A DNA stretch of 64,000 nt from Phymatolithon calcareum (taxonomy: Eukaryota; Rhodophyta; Florideophyceae; Hapalidiales), in contig OZ345382.1 of the NCBI GenBank assembly GCA_977006965.1, forward strand, positions 372,001 through 436,000. The letters are read 5' to 3'. Numbering within the stretch: the first letter of the stretch is position 1; the number at the start of each line of letters is the position of its first letter. Below the pieces are notes generated by a model. It did not search any database and had not been told where the DNA came from. It saw nothing but the letters and a program-made list of their open reading frames with translations. Position numbers and translations under genes: made by a program. Below, in pieces: positions 42,496 to 53,849 of this stretch.

Positions 42496-44481
42496 TTGTG
42501 TCCATGTGACGAGAAATTTCCCTCAATTGAGGGGCACTTTTCCGACAATTGAGGGAATGAAAATCAATTATTTTTTGGCAACGAAAGCTACTCATTATTA
42601 GGCTCATCAAACGCATCAAGTTCATGGATGTGTTCAGCATGGTTAGCAAAACAGTTTCTACCTGCTGAAATGCCACATATGTTGATTGCGGCGCCATCAT
42701 TTCTACTACTTGATGAGAACACGAGGGTTAATTCCTTGAATTGTCCCACTCTGCAGTTGTTTTGAACAGCTAAAGTAGTCATCATGCCACCTGTGGCTTA
42801 CTTTTCCATTTTCGGAGGAGTTAAGTAGGTTTCATCACCGTCCTTGGAGCAAATATACCTTTTGGATTACTGAACATCGATGATTATTGATCGAGGCAGA
42901 GTGAATCCCGGAGGACAAGGCGCGTTGTACCAGAGTATGGGGCCACAAGACGGCGCAGTACAACTGCGCTATGGGCAGTTTCACCTTCTAAAGCGTTTTG
43001 CTTCTCGCCCTCTGTCGAGTTCCCCAGATCAAGATGCAGCATTCTCTTACGTCTTACTTAGTCTGAATTCTGTACCTCGCAAGCTTTCTCCGGTTTACGG
43101 TGGATGGCGATGTACTGCAGGAGGACATTTTCAATTCATGGCCTCCGTTGATATACAAAAGAGATATGATGTTGGCAAAGCAGAAGTAGGTCCAATAGAG
43201 ACTCAGTGGGCTTTTCTGATCACTAATAGCATCGATAAAATTCTGAACGAGCGCCAACCAGTACTTAACAGACGACATAGTGCCTTGTTCACTTGGTTGC
43301 GCGGTGAACGTGACGCACCGGAGGTACTCGAAGAACCTGGCTCTGGTCATGTCACTGTTTGAAAATGAAGGAGCAAGGATATACTTGTACTCCATGGTAG
43401 ACTTCCATAAATCTCTTTGCGTCCAACTCCTGAGGACGAGTATTACGAAAATCTTAGAGTCCGTTCTTCCTAATCGTTTCAGCTTAGCCGATGCCTAAGC
43501 AATATTTGTTCGGAGGTGTCCTCGGCGAAACAACGTCATGAAGGAATCGTACGGTGCGTGGAACCCGATGCCACCGTTCTCGGATATAGCATCTCTGTTT
43601 ATAGTGCGAACTTTCCAGAACTGATGAGCATTGCTTGCCCCAATTGGACATAAAACTTGGCGCTCGAAGCATGGCACTCCATGAGCAAAAATACTCTGCT
43701 CACGGTCTGCCGCAATGAAATTAAGCTCCTCTTGCGATTATTGGTCCTAAGAACCATGCAGAGTGTAGGCGAGGGAACTCACAAGAGGGCGTTTAGAGCT
43801 CCTGTTGATTGTATATTAGATTTGTGTTTCCTTTGGTCTCGAGTGCCGTTGATACTTAACGCAAAGCTCAGCGTTTGGCGAAGAAGATTTTCGACCACGA
43901 TTACTGTAAGCCGGCGTTCGAGGTACAGAATATTGCCTGCTGGAACTCGATACAGGCATTCGAGAGGAACAAGCGCCTTTGTCAGCCTTCCATGGCTTGA
44001 CGTTACCAATCTTGATAGTCTTAATCTTAGTCTTTTCGCTTGGTTTCTGAGCAAGGACCCATTTCACGCGAAGTGAAGTGCTCGAGCGACCCTTGATTTC
44101 ATCAACGTGCACCTCTTGAACCATGCAGTTCACATTTTTTGAACTAGAAAACGTTCCGTATAGTCGGCAGCATTGTGGAGAACTTGTCACTGATGTTGCT
44201 TTGGTGCGTGCGTCTACACCGACCACTCGGCTCGGGTCTTATTCTCGAGGCATGGCAGATGTGTTTTTCCTGGGTGACCAGCAGATTTTCGTTCCTACTG
44301 GCGAACGACGGGTTTTAAGGTAGCAAAAGGGGTACTCCCCGCCCAGAAGAAAAGGTCGCCTTTCCGAATCTGGCGCTCAAAATCAGTTCCGCATTTTTTT
44401 CATAAACTTTTTCGAGCTTTTAAATCCACCCTCAATTGAGGGAAATTCCCTCAATTGAGGGTGTTCGTGACATAGACACTA
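42496..44481 (+). mobile_element. DNA transposon inside the 5' LTR, about 2 kb
   Basis: The left end TGTGTCCATGTGACGAGA and the reversed right end AGTGTCTATGTCACGAAC are inverted repeats, each followed by CCCTCAATTGAGGG palindromes. A related copy occurs near 59969-62250 in reverse orientation, which supports the right boundary. Open frames inside (for example 42880-43362) are unidentified. No DDE motif was recognised, so the superfamily is unknown. Confidence 0.7.
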
Positions 44482-44619
44482 GTTCCGAGTAGCGGACTGG
44501 AGCCAAGCGCAAATCCAACCAAGTCAAGTGAGGTAAAGCCAACAAACCTCTTCTAAGCTCATCTTATCACTAACGATACTGTGCCTGTCAGCGCTAAGCT
44601 CGATCAACATCCGTTTCAC

Positions 44620-44631
44620 TGGTAGCACCGG
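44620..44631 (+). other. Candidate primer-binding site
   Basis: TGGTAGCACCGG begins one base after the 5' LTR, as expected for pairing with a tRNA 3' end in CCA. The tRNA was not identified. Confidence 0.5.
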
Positions 44632-45154
44632 CTTTCTTAACGTATGACGTCGGTTCGTGACTTTGCCAAAGCGTGAAATTTGGCAGCATTTTCCTGGTTT
44701 TTGTTTGTGATTTATTCAAGGTTCGAAGTTGTCGTTCCTGCTGTTGGTTTCTGCTCGTGATTCGAAACCGACATTTGTTATTGTGGTTCAAGTTTATTGT
44801 TCAAGGTTCCGAGATCATTATTCAAGGTTCAAAAATCACTGTTTGTGATTTAAGTTTAATGGTTCGTGTTGAGTTGTTGAAGGTTCGCGGTTCCTGTTTC
44901 CCAGCGTCGAGTTTTAAGAACTAAGAATACGACTTTGTATGAGGGCTGGAGTGCCAGACGCTAAGTATTTCTCAGCTGAGGGCCGGAGTGCCAGGTGAAC
45001 GTCGAGGTTTTATTCTATGTACCGAGTCGCCCAAATTATCTTCAACAATCCCATTCGTCTATTGGGTGTCACCTAGGACGACTGAAAGGGTCACGGATTC
45101 GAGTAACGATAATACGGGTTTGATCAGGTAGGAGAAATATCCTCTTTGGTGAAA

Positions 45155-46288
45155 ATGTCGTTGCTCAAGGTTAATAAGACCCCAAAGTTCAATGGATGAA
45201 GGGATGAATTCAAGGTCTACTCGGGGTTCTATCAGATGAAGCAGTAGATCACGTTGTTTCAAGTTGGATATAACGCCGTTCAACTCGATGACCGGACGAA
45301 AATATCTTTCGCATCCACCTTCTTCACTGGAAACGCTGCGAACTTCTGGTAATTGCTTGTTCGTACAAACCAGATTCCGACGAGATGGGAAACGTTCGAG
45401 AGCGATTTGAAAAGAGAATATATTCCTTTTGACAGTGTTCAAAGGTCAAGGGATGAAATGCGCAAGCTGTATCAGCGCACATCGGTTTCTGAGTACCTCT
45501 CCGAATTCAGAAATATTGTTCTCACGATCCCAAGCGTTAGTGAAGGAGATATAGTCGACAGATTCTGTCAGGGACTCAAGCCCCAGGTTCAAGTGGAAGT
45601 CCTGAAATCGGGAGCTATGACCATGGATGAAGTAGAAAGGATAGCGTTGAACGTTGACAGTCCTTTTTTCAACGCGGGAATGATTTCGTCTCAAGCAAGG
45701 TTGGATCCCTTCGCTGGTTCTCGTTATAACGGACCGGCGCCCATGGAAATTGGTAACGTGGAGCATTGCGATCATCAACTCGGAAGTGATGCAATGCATA
45801 CAGACGACCGGAAGTCTAATGCTTGTTATACGTGCCATAAAGAGGGATGTCTGCCCAGGAGACATAAGCAGAGGCGAGGATACAATGACCGAAGTTTTGG
45901 AAATCGAAGGAAGGCGGTCCGATTCGGAAATGTGGATATAGAAAGGAGGTCGAGTGGCGCTGGAAAGCAGATTGAGCGCACTCAACTGAATCATAGTTCG
46001 AATAGCCTAGATTCTGTTGCTGCAGAAGTCAAGCAGCTTCGCAAAGAAATTCGAGACATAAGGCTGGATACGAAGAAAGCCGTTTGTTCTGCATCGATTA
46101 CTACTGCTGTTCGTGATCATGACGATTGCACTCTCACTGACAATATTCCAGTAAAAGACTTGATAATACTCGACGGTGTACTCAACGAAAAGATTGTGCG
46201 AGTACTCAAGGACGACGGTTGCAGTACGAAAATTGTATCAAGAGAATTTTTCAAGGCAAACCGAAACCATTTTCGTGCCGTGCAATGA
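45155..46288 (+). pseudogene. Ty3/gypsy gag and protease region
   Basis: ATG 45155 opens a frame with stops at 45197 and two more before 45350. From there it is open: FESDLKREYIPFDSVQRSRD, SVSEYLSEFRNIVL and VDRFCQGLKPQVQVEVL form the retrotransposon gag core. ACYTCHKEGCLPRRH is a damaged CCHC knuckle. The end VLKDDGCSTKIVS is where the retropepsin aspartate is expected (DDGCS instead of D-S/T-G). The frame ends at 46288. Confidence 0.8.
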
Positions 46289-49140
46289 AGGGTAGAAGTA
46301 AAGCACTCGAAGGAGAAGACATTGGAGGAAATACAAGTAGCAACGCTTCGTTTAGGCCCTCATTCCTACTCCTCGAATAAGGTCGTTGCAAGTTGCATAT
46401 GCGACGTTATCTTCGGAATGCCATGGCATGTGGCCCACAGTACGAAAATCAATTATGAAAATCAGGCTGTGCAAGTTGGTGCTTTCCAAATTCAAGTGAC
46501 GAAGACTCCACATACCGAAGAAGGCCAGATACAACTGACAAGCCTTAGTATCCAAAAATTCCGATCGATGCTAATGAAGAAAAAGGGAAAAAAGACTTTT
46601 CAAGTGTTCAGAGCTGTTCTGACCAACGTGATGAAGACCTCAGAGAACGGAGTGAAGACAAAGGAGCAGCTATTGCATTGCTCAAATCCAAATCTGAGGA
46701 AACTCCTGTGCAAGTTCGAGGTTATGATTCAAGAAGAACTGCCCGATGGACTACCCCCGGAAAGATTCGTTGATCATGCAATTGAGGTTGATGAAGAAGC
46801 GAAGCAGCCACATCGTCCACTCTATCAGTTATCTCCTTTTGAGTTGGATGCGGCAAAGAGATACGTTGAGCAGTTGCTGCGGAAGGGAAAGATTCACCTG
46901 ACCAAATCTCCGTATGGCATGGCGCTTCCTTGTTTTTCGTGAAGGACAAAGATAAACCGTTGCGTGGCGTTGTTGATTATCGTGCTTTGAATCGAATTAC
47001 AAAGCGAAACAACGCTCTGCTTCCTCGGTCGGACGAGATATTCGATATGCTTGGCGACGCTCGTGTGTTTTCGAAGTTGGATCTGAAAACTGGATTTCAT
47101 CAGATTCGCGTTCGTCCAGAAGACATCGAAAAGACTGCGTTCAATACGAAGTACGGTCAATTTGAGTACTTCGTGATGCCGATGGGATTGTGCAATGCAC
47201 CTGCTACGTTCCAATCACTGATGAATCGTATCTTCTATGACTGCATTGATGACTTCCTGGTTGTGTACATGGACGTTCTGCTCATCTTCAGCAAGGATGA
47301 GGCTTCACAACTTAAGCATATTGAGACGGTTTTATCTCGCCTCAAAGATCATGAGTATTTTGTGTCGCCGAAGAAGTGCGATTTTCTGAACGATAAAATT
47401 GAGTTCTCTGGACTCATAGTCGGAAAGAATGGAGTTCGTGTCGATCCAAAGAAAGTTGAATTGTTGGAAAAATGGCCGAAATCGAGCACTCTGACTGATA
47501 TTCGAACCTTTTTTTGGGTCTGATACAATTCTTTTCGACGTTTTATCAAGAACTTCTCGAAAATCGCAGTGCCGCTGACAAACTTGACGAAAAAAACCAG
47601 GGTATCCAGAGATGGGAATCGCTGAAGCTTGCGATTACAAATTCTCCGATCCTGTTATCTCCTGACTGGAAAAAGTCATTCAGAAGACATATCGATGCCT
47701 CTACATATGCCGTCGGAGGTACATAGACACAACTGGATGAGGACGGAAATGATCGTGTAATTGCATTCTATTCCAAGAAGCTGAGTCCAGCCCAGCAAAA
47801 CTACACTGCAAATGATCGTGAGCTACTGGGTCTCATATACTTCTTGCAGCGGTTTCGATGCTATCTGGAAGGGACAAGTTTCGAGATATTCACGGATAAC
47901 CAAGTGCTCAAGCACTTCGTTTCCAAGCAGATGCTAAGTCGGAAAGAGGCAAGATGGCTAGAGAGTCTTGAGAACTTTAGAATCTTTCTAATAGCACTGC
48001 AGCCAGGAAAGATTCATGTATTAGGTGACGCCCTATCCAGAGCTCCGCACACCGCTTTCAACTCCTTGGAAATTCCGTTTCTCGAGCTTCATGCAGTTCT
48101 GAACGGGTACGAAGATGATCAGTTTTTCGGTCGTATCGTGAAAATTCTATATGGGAAAGAAGTCAAAGATCCTGGTAAGAATAGTCAAGTGGAAAAGTTA
48201 CTGCCAATGCTTCATCTCGATGGTAGACGACTACTGTATCAGGGAAAGCTATGTATGCCTCGAAAGGCGATATATACTATCCTCCAGTTGGCCCATGACT
48301 CTAAGATGGGAGGTCACTTTGGATTCGCGTAAAAAATATCAACGCTGGAAAAGTACCACTGGAAGCACAAAGGAAGGGACGTGAAGCGTTATGTTCTTGG
48401 TTGTGTTGCTTCTTAACAGAAGAACGATCACGGTAGCCGGAAGCTTAATGATCTCACTTCTCTGGAGGTATCCGAGAGACGATGAGGATCGCTTGCGACT
48501 GACTTTATAGTGAGCCTTCCCGACACGAAGAATGGCTTTGACTGCATTACTACCTGAGTGGATCGTTTATCAAGAAGAGTTCACTTCATTCCATCCAGAG
48601 AGACAGATAACGCAGTCGATGCTGCAGACGGCTTCTTCCATAATGTATTCAAGCATCACGGTTTTGCCTGATAAAATCGTCTCTGATCGGGATCCCAAGT
48701 TTACTTCGAAGTTTTGGCGTCGGCTGATGAAGCTCTGTAGTATCAAGCTCAAGATGTCTTCAAGTCTCCATCCCCAAACTAATGGTTCATCGGAAATTAT
48801 GAGCAGAATGGTTGAGAACTACATTCGATGCTTCTGTTCATATCATCAAAATGATTGGGATGATCTGCTGGTCTCAGCTGAATTCGCTTACAACTCAGCT
48901 ATAAGCGAAGACTTGGGAATTTCTCCACTTGAAATGCACCTAGGATGGAATCCAATTTGTTTTGGATCTCTGGACTAAGAGAAATTGTGAGGTTGAAAGT
49001 GTCTCCGAGTTTAAGTCTCGGCTTCAAGTATCTCTTGACGATGAGAAATATGCCTATAAGATAGCGAAGGCTCGTCAAAGTGCTCGGACATCTCTGACTC
49101 ACAAGTCTCATTCCTACAAGGTCGGTGACAAGCTTTAGAT
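46289..49140 (+). pseudogene. Ty3/gypsy pol region: RT, RNase H, integrase
   Basis: Successive frames give PHRPLYQLSPFEL, then after a shift near 46925 VKDKDKPLRGVVDYRALN, SKLDLKTGFHQIRV, FVMPMGLCNAPATFQ and VVYMDVLLIFS, where the second Asp of Y-x-D-D is Val (47275-47277). RNase H follows with HIDASTYAVGG, FYSKKLSPAQQNY and DNQVLKHF. Integrase shows DFIVSLPDT (across a shift), VSDRDPKFTSKFW and NGSSEIMSRMVENY as D, D and E. At least five frame changes and several stops make it dead. Confidence 0.85.
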
Positions 49141-49383
49141 TAATAAGAGCCACTTTAGAGAAGAGTTTGTTGTGGATTCGATCCTGAAAAATAGGAAGAG
49201 GCGGAAATGATATTAGTTCTTAACTCGAATGAAAGGACGTCTAACACATGATGCACCATGGCAGCAAACTTGAGACTTCATCGACAGGGATGGAACTGTG
49301 ATACAAGTCTTCCTGGATTATATCAAGATTATGCCGCATCTACGGCGAGGATGAATAACGGTGACTTCATTGAGGAGGACGTC

Positions 49384-49400
49384 AAAAGGAGAAGGTGGGG
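49384..49400 (+). other. Polypurine tract
   Basis: AAAAGGAGAAGGTGGGG, ending five bases before the 3' LTR, is the usual primer for plus-strand DNA synthesis. Confidence 0.7.
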
Positions 49401-49405
49401 AATAG

Positions 49406-50217
49406 TGTAACAAGGACATGCATGTAGCGCGTAAGTAGAAACAGCTTTGCTATCTGTGAACATGCGCGTCTAGATGCTTCTGGAAGCATGCGAGAAATAT
49501 CCAGAATATTCGAGCACATGCACTATTTGACGAATGCATTGCTGTAAGGAAATTTCTGGAGCTCTCTAGATAATTCGTATTTTAGGGTTCCATGATATTT
49601 GTAAGTTACGTGCAAGTAATTCGATGCCTATATAAGGCATGTTTGTGGGGTTGTTAAACGCACAAGTTGGCACACTGGCCGTGGTCGAGTTGTTCCCTGG
49701 AAAAAATCAGAGGGCGCCGCGAAGCGGCGACCGATATAGAAAAAGAATTGGAACAAAAATGACTTGGCAGTATGAGAAATGGATCAATGGAAGAATCTGG
49801 AAGCCGCGAAGCGGCTTGCTAGCCCGGCGCAGGCGCCGCTGTAATGCTTACAGTGTAAGCACATGTAAGCAATGTAACGCAACTGTAAGCAGTGGTTCTA
49901 TAGTTTGCCCTTGGTGATCGTTCCTTGTGTAAGTACGCATCGAAACCTACGGTACTGTAGTGACTGTTATGCTATCTATATGGGCTTGCTGTAAATGCAA
50001 GCCGTAATGACAACTTGAAGGGAGCTAGCGTTATAGTAAATGGAGGGTGCGATACTGGTGTTGGACGCCACAAAGCTCTATTTCCTAGTAGCGGACTGGA
50101 GTCAAGCGCCAATCCAACCAAGTAAAGTGAAGTAAAGCCAACAATCCTCTTCTAAGCTCATCTTATTACTACCGATACTGTGCCTGCCAACGCTAAGCTC
50201 GATCAACATCCGTTTCA
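49406..50217 (+). repeat. 3' LTR, 812 bp
   Basis: Starts TGTAACAAGGACATG, has a TATA box at 49629, and ends CAACATCCGTTTCA. The segment of about 440 bp after the TATA box has no counterpart in the 5' LTR and includes the hairpins at 49715-49838. Confidence 0.9.
49715..49838. repeat. Cluster of short GC-rich hairpins in the 3' LTR
   Basis: CGCCGCGAAGCGGCG at 49715-49729 and AAGCCGCGAAGCGGCTT at 49801-49817 share the core GCCGCGAAGCGGC. CGGCGCAGGCGCCG follows near 49825. Then GTAAGCA occurs three times between 49853 and 49891. Confidence 0.75.
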
Positions 50218-50405
50218 GAAAAGCATTTGACTCCATACTACTCTACAGCGTCACCATAATTGACAATAATTATGGAGAACGACGAGTCCATGCACTAGGG
50301 ACCAGGCGATATACTAGAATGAACGAGTTACGAAAAGCCGCTACGGTACAGTCTTAGGAGTTTTAATGAGGGCATACAAGTAAACAACTAAACAGTTGCA
50401 AAAAG
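50218..50405 (+). mobile_element. LINE group B 3' end, right of the Ty3/gypsy insertion
   Basis: Matches the reverse complement of 60060-60240: GACTCCATACTACTCTACAG, GGGACCAGGCGATATACTAG, and the end AACAACTAAACAGTTGCAAA. It is the continuation of the fragment at 42215-42256. Confidence 0.85.
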
Positions 50406-51654
50406 CGTCAGCCCGTCGCTATACTCATACCTACGGAGGAGCTGTCCAATAAGAAGAAAGCACTTGTGATTTCCTGCAGGTCTTCTCGTACTTTAGTATC
50501 ATGCCTTGAGCCCCGACCATGCGGTCCGTCTTGGCTACCGCAAAGTGTCGTGCACTGATTTTCGGGCACCGCGAGAGAACTCTCGCAGAAGAATTAAGTT
50601 GGTGCGTTTTCTTGTGAAGCTCCGCAGCGACACAGTACCAGTTTAGTTGAAGAATGGAACAATAGCTCATGGGACAGTTGTTGGCGTGCACCATAGCATG
50701 AACATTCACCGCAAGTCGGTAAAACTGCAGGTACACGGCGTGAGCCCTGTGGGAATTGAATCCCTTTCCGGGATCTACTGTTCGAAATGTCATACTACCC
50801 GATTCCCTTTCGATGAACTCATTGCTTGTGGACTATGGACTTCGCCCGCGCCGCACGACGAACCCGGATCGACCCGGCGGTCGTGGAGTCCGTGGGTGAC
50901 GCGGACGTGGTGGCGGCAGGGGGCGTAGGCATGGACGTGTGCGCCGTTAATTTTCCTGTTTACATTTTAGTCCGATTCTCCGGACTGACTTGATACAAGA
51001 GGTTGGTCGGTTCTTCCGGAGCTGACGTCCAGTTTCTGCTCGCGGAGAATACGTCGAATGAAGCTACAGTCCAGGAAATCATCACGCAAAAAGCCAGGCG
51101 GGAACGGTTGTAGCCTGAGTCCTCTGCCCGCTAAATGCGTGCTAAAGAATTGTCCCTCTGTTCAATGCACTGTGTACATCTTTTTACAAAATCCAAATTG
51201 GGTAGCACAGGTCTAGTGGGAAGAGAGAATAATAGGTTATGCGAGCTCTCCTCTATTAATTCACCTGAAATCAGAGGATAGTTGAAAGGAAGAAGATAAT
51301 TATCAAGGTCCAAATTTGGAATTAGACCTCAATTACAGGTCTTCGAACGGACCACATGTTGTTTCCCAATTTGTCCGTACTCTTTCAACGTCGCGACGGG
51401 AAATGGCATGGTGTGGCCTGCGAACAAGAGCTCTTGTCACGCAGACATTCGTAGAGAGAACTGTGACAAGAGAGTTCATGATGAAGTGTTTCATGAGCAA
51501 TATTGTGTGGAAACTATTTTTTCTAGATTTCTTTAAAAGAACGAAAGAGTCTCGTCTTCACTGTAGAGGCACTAATGTGTCCACAATCTCAGAGTGTAGC
51601 TCCAAGTGTCAACAACAGAATACCACATAGCACTGGAACAACTACTTTGCAGGA
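50406..51654. other. Spacer with one gene-like fragment
   Basis: Apart from the GC-rich open frame at 50835-50993 nothing is recognised in about 1.2 kb. Confidence 0.3.
50835..50993 (+). pseudogene. GC-rich gene-like fragment, unidentified
   Basis: ATG 50835 opens 52 codons beginning MDFARAARRTRIDPAVVESV. The first 38 codons have the high-GC third positions of the host genes (lipase, cofactor C), unlike the surroundings, and then change abruptly to AT-rich codons. It may be a displaced 5' exon or a captured gene piece. No function is assigned. Confidence 0.3.
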
Positions 51655-51716
51655 TATGTGATGGTTTTAATTCCCAGAGCCTCACTTTGGAGTAATAGGA
51701 CCGCTTTCCACAAGTT
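51655..51716 (-). mobile_element. LINE group A, 3' terminal 60 bp
   Basis: The minus strand reads GCGGTCCTATTACTCCAAAG, TGAGGCTCTGGGA and ends ATCACATATCC, the A-type 3' end. Nothing of the coding region remains. Confidence 0.65.
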
Positions 51717-52028
51717 ACATAAAGCTGGCGATTTGAAACCTTCTTCATTCTTTTTTCTCTACAGATAGGAACACTCTCGTCGAAGCGGGAAAGCCACGAG
51801 AAGGCAGAACCGGACCGATCGGACCAGGAAGACATCTCGAGTAGCGCAACACAAACGAAAAGCCTACCGCTCAGGGGAAACCCCAGCGGGGGGTTGCTAT
51901 GGCCCGAATGGGGCCATATATGTAGTCGAATTTCGTTCCGAGAGACGACGAACGGGGAAAGGACACGACTATCCCTTGGCAGACTGGAAGAAACAGGCGG
52001 ATTCTAAAAGCAAAAAATAAGTATTCTT

Positions 52029-53338
52029 ATGAAACATCTCGCTTTGGAAAAACGGCCCTCCGGTGCAATTACGCGCGCTCAGGCGAAAGGTGTGTCTGAC
52101 AGGAAAGACCGCAAGAACAAGAAAGAAGACAATAACACATTCAAGCCGAGAACGATGAACGCAAAGCAAACGGCGACTCTATTCAGTGCGGTAAAAGAGA
52201 ACCCCAGCAGACAAAAATTCGTGAGAATGCGTAATGTGGCGGATTGTGGAGGCTTCGTCAAGAAAGGAACGATGAAATTGACTGGAGCAAGTGCACGCTC
52301 TCCACTTGCACTGATGGTCAGAGAAGGTTCCTTCGCAAAAGAGGGACTGGATGCTAGTGAATTTGTCCACAACATCATCCCTAAAGCTAAGCAGATGCTG
52401 TTCAAACGGAAGAGGACACAGGAATCGCAAAAAAGGCCACAGAAACTCCATCTTCCACTGTAGTTGCTAATACCCAAGCTACGGCAATGAACACGAGTAG
52501 GACATAGAAAAACGTCAATGATTACATAACAACTGAGGTATTCACGAAAATAGAGACCAAATTGGAAGAGCTCCAGAGAAAGTTGGCACCCACAGAGGAT
52601 TCGCTGGAACCATTACTGTAATTGGTACAAAAAGAAAACCAAGATGACCTTAAATACTACCAAAAAGACGTGGATGTTAAAGAGTTGAAGACGAAGTTGA
52701 AGATAATGGAGACCAGTCTGAAAGAAACAGAGGAAAACGTGTCCATTCCGGAGGCAAGAGTGAGATCACTCCAAGAAGAGAACAAGTGGCTCCAAAATGG
52801 AGATCCTAGAGCACTGGAAGACTCGACAGAAGGAGCACCCCATCAAGGGGGAGAAAAATGTACAGGACCTGAACGAAATGATAATGAAGATATAACACTC
52901 AAGAAAATGCCATATCGGGAAGCCATACTGAGAGTCCAGGGCGGAACCGCCAAGACGGACCAGACAAGAGTAGAGGAGATAATATCAGATACTTCAAATC
53001 TTCCAGTGAAGTCACGCACTCAAATTAGCGAAGCTGACAGAGAGAAGCTAAAATTCTTCACGAACAAAATGGGTAACCTCATGCCACCAAGAGGCCCGAG
53101 ACCGAGACTAGGAGCATTGCAGATCCGAAGAATTCCCAAGGCCCCGCGAGAGGAAATTGCAAATGCTGTAAAAAAAGGTTTGACTTCCAAGACAATGTAC
53201 CACATTTCTTTCGTCGGAAACAGAGTGATGGAAGTCTTGACAGAAACGAAAGAGATGGATAGTATTGCTGATCTGCAGAAAGAAGCAGGCCTCGCCTGCA
53301 TGTATAGGTACAACTTCTTTAAGAGTGCGAAGAAGTGA
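52029..53338 (+). pseudogene. LINE B ORF1
   Basis: ATG 52029 starts a basic protein (RKDRKNKKEDN). The frame is interrupted by a shift or stop near 52460 and a stop near 52620. The second part (52622-53338) has heptad-like charge patterning from about 52650 to 52790 (KELKTKLKIMETSLKETEEN), a coiled coil, and a basic C-terminal part with RPRLGALQIRRIPKAPREEI. This organisation is that of LINE ORF1 proteins, which trimerise and bind RNA. Confidence 0.6.
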
Positions 53339-53849
53339 AAACAAGGATTTGAGTCGGATCAATCCCTGGAACGACATGCGGCCAGGACAAGGGCGCGGGC
53401 AAGATCTGTACATTCACAGCAGCACAACCGTACGCTAGAGAATATTATTGAGGCCTGTAGAGTGCTGCAGAGCGCAGACTCAAGTACGGCTGAACAGTTC
53501 CCACGTTGGCACCTTGTTTATCCCAGTTTGCGAAATGGATCCGGCAGGTGGCACCTAGCCTCTGCAACGATCCCACCAAGTGCCAAAGACCAAGAATAAG
53601 ACAGTACAATACACGTCACGAAGGCACTTGTCGGCCATGATCACCGGCATGAAGGAAGGTTACCGCTCCTTGGCAGTTCGACACAGGAAACTGAGCGCCA
53701 CACTTGTAATGATCAAAGACTAGAGCATTCTGCCGATGAAACTGAAAACAAGGCCCCGTGTACATCTGACGCCCTGGAGAAAGAAACAAGTACGGAAACT
53801 CTCATCGCAATTTTGGAGGATACCACACCCGAAAATGATACTTAACAAG

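Larger units (their letters stand above)
42257..44618 (+). repeat. 5' LTR, interrupted
   Basis: 42257-42492 and about 44483-44618 match the 3' LTR; the middle is a DNA transposon. Compared with the 3' LTR about 440 bp are missing where the transposon sits. Confidence 0.85.
42257..50217 (+). mobile_element. Ty3/gypsy-type LTR retrotransposon, decayed
   Basis: Two LTRs beginning TGTAAC and ending CCGTTTCA enclose a candidate primer-binding site, gag, protease, reverse transcriptase, RNase H and integrase remnants and a polypurine tract. Order RT-RNase H-integrase places it in the Ty3/gypsy group. GAAAA is repeated at 42252-42256 and 50218-50222. The host sequence on both sides is a LINE B copy. 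Coding parts carry many stops and shifts. The 5' LTR holds a DNA transposon. Confidence 0.9.

Noticed and set aside
49639-49917. 92-codon open frame in the 3' LTR with CKQCNAT and CPW, resembling a zinc ribbon
   Set aside because: It lies inside an LTR, consists partly of palindromes, starts with no good context and has an incomplete Cys set.
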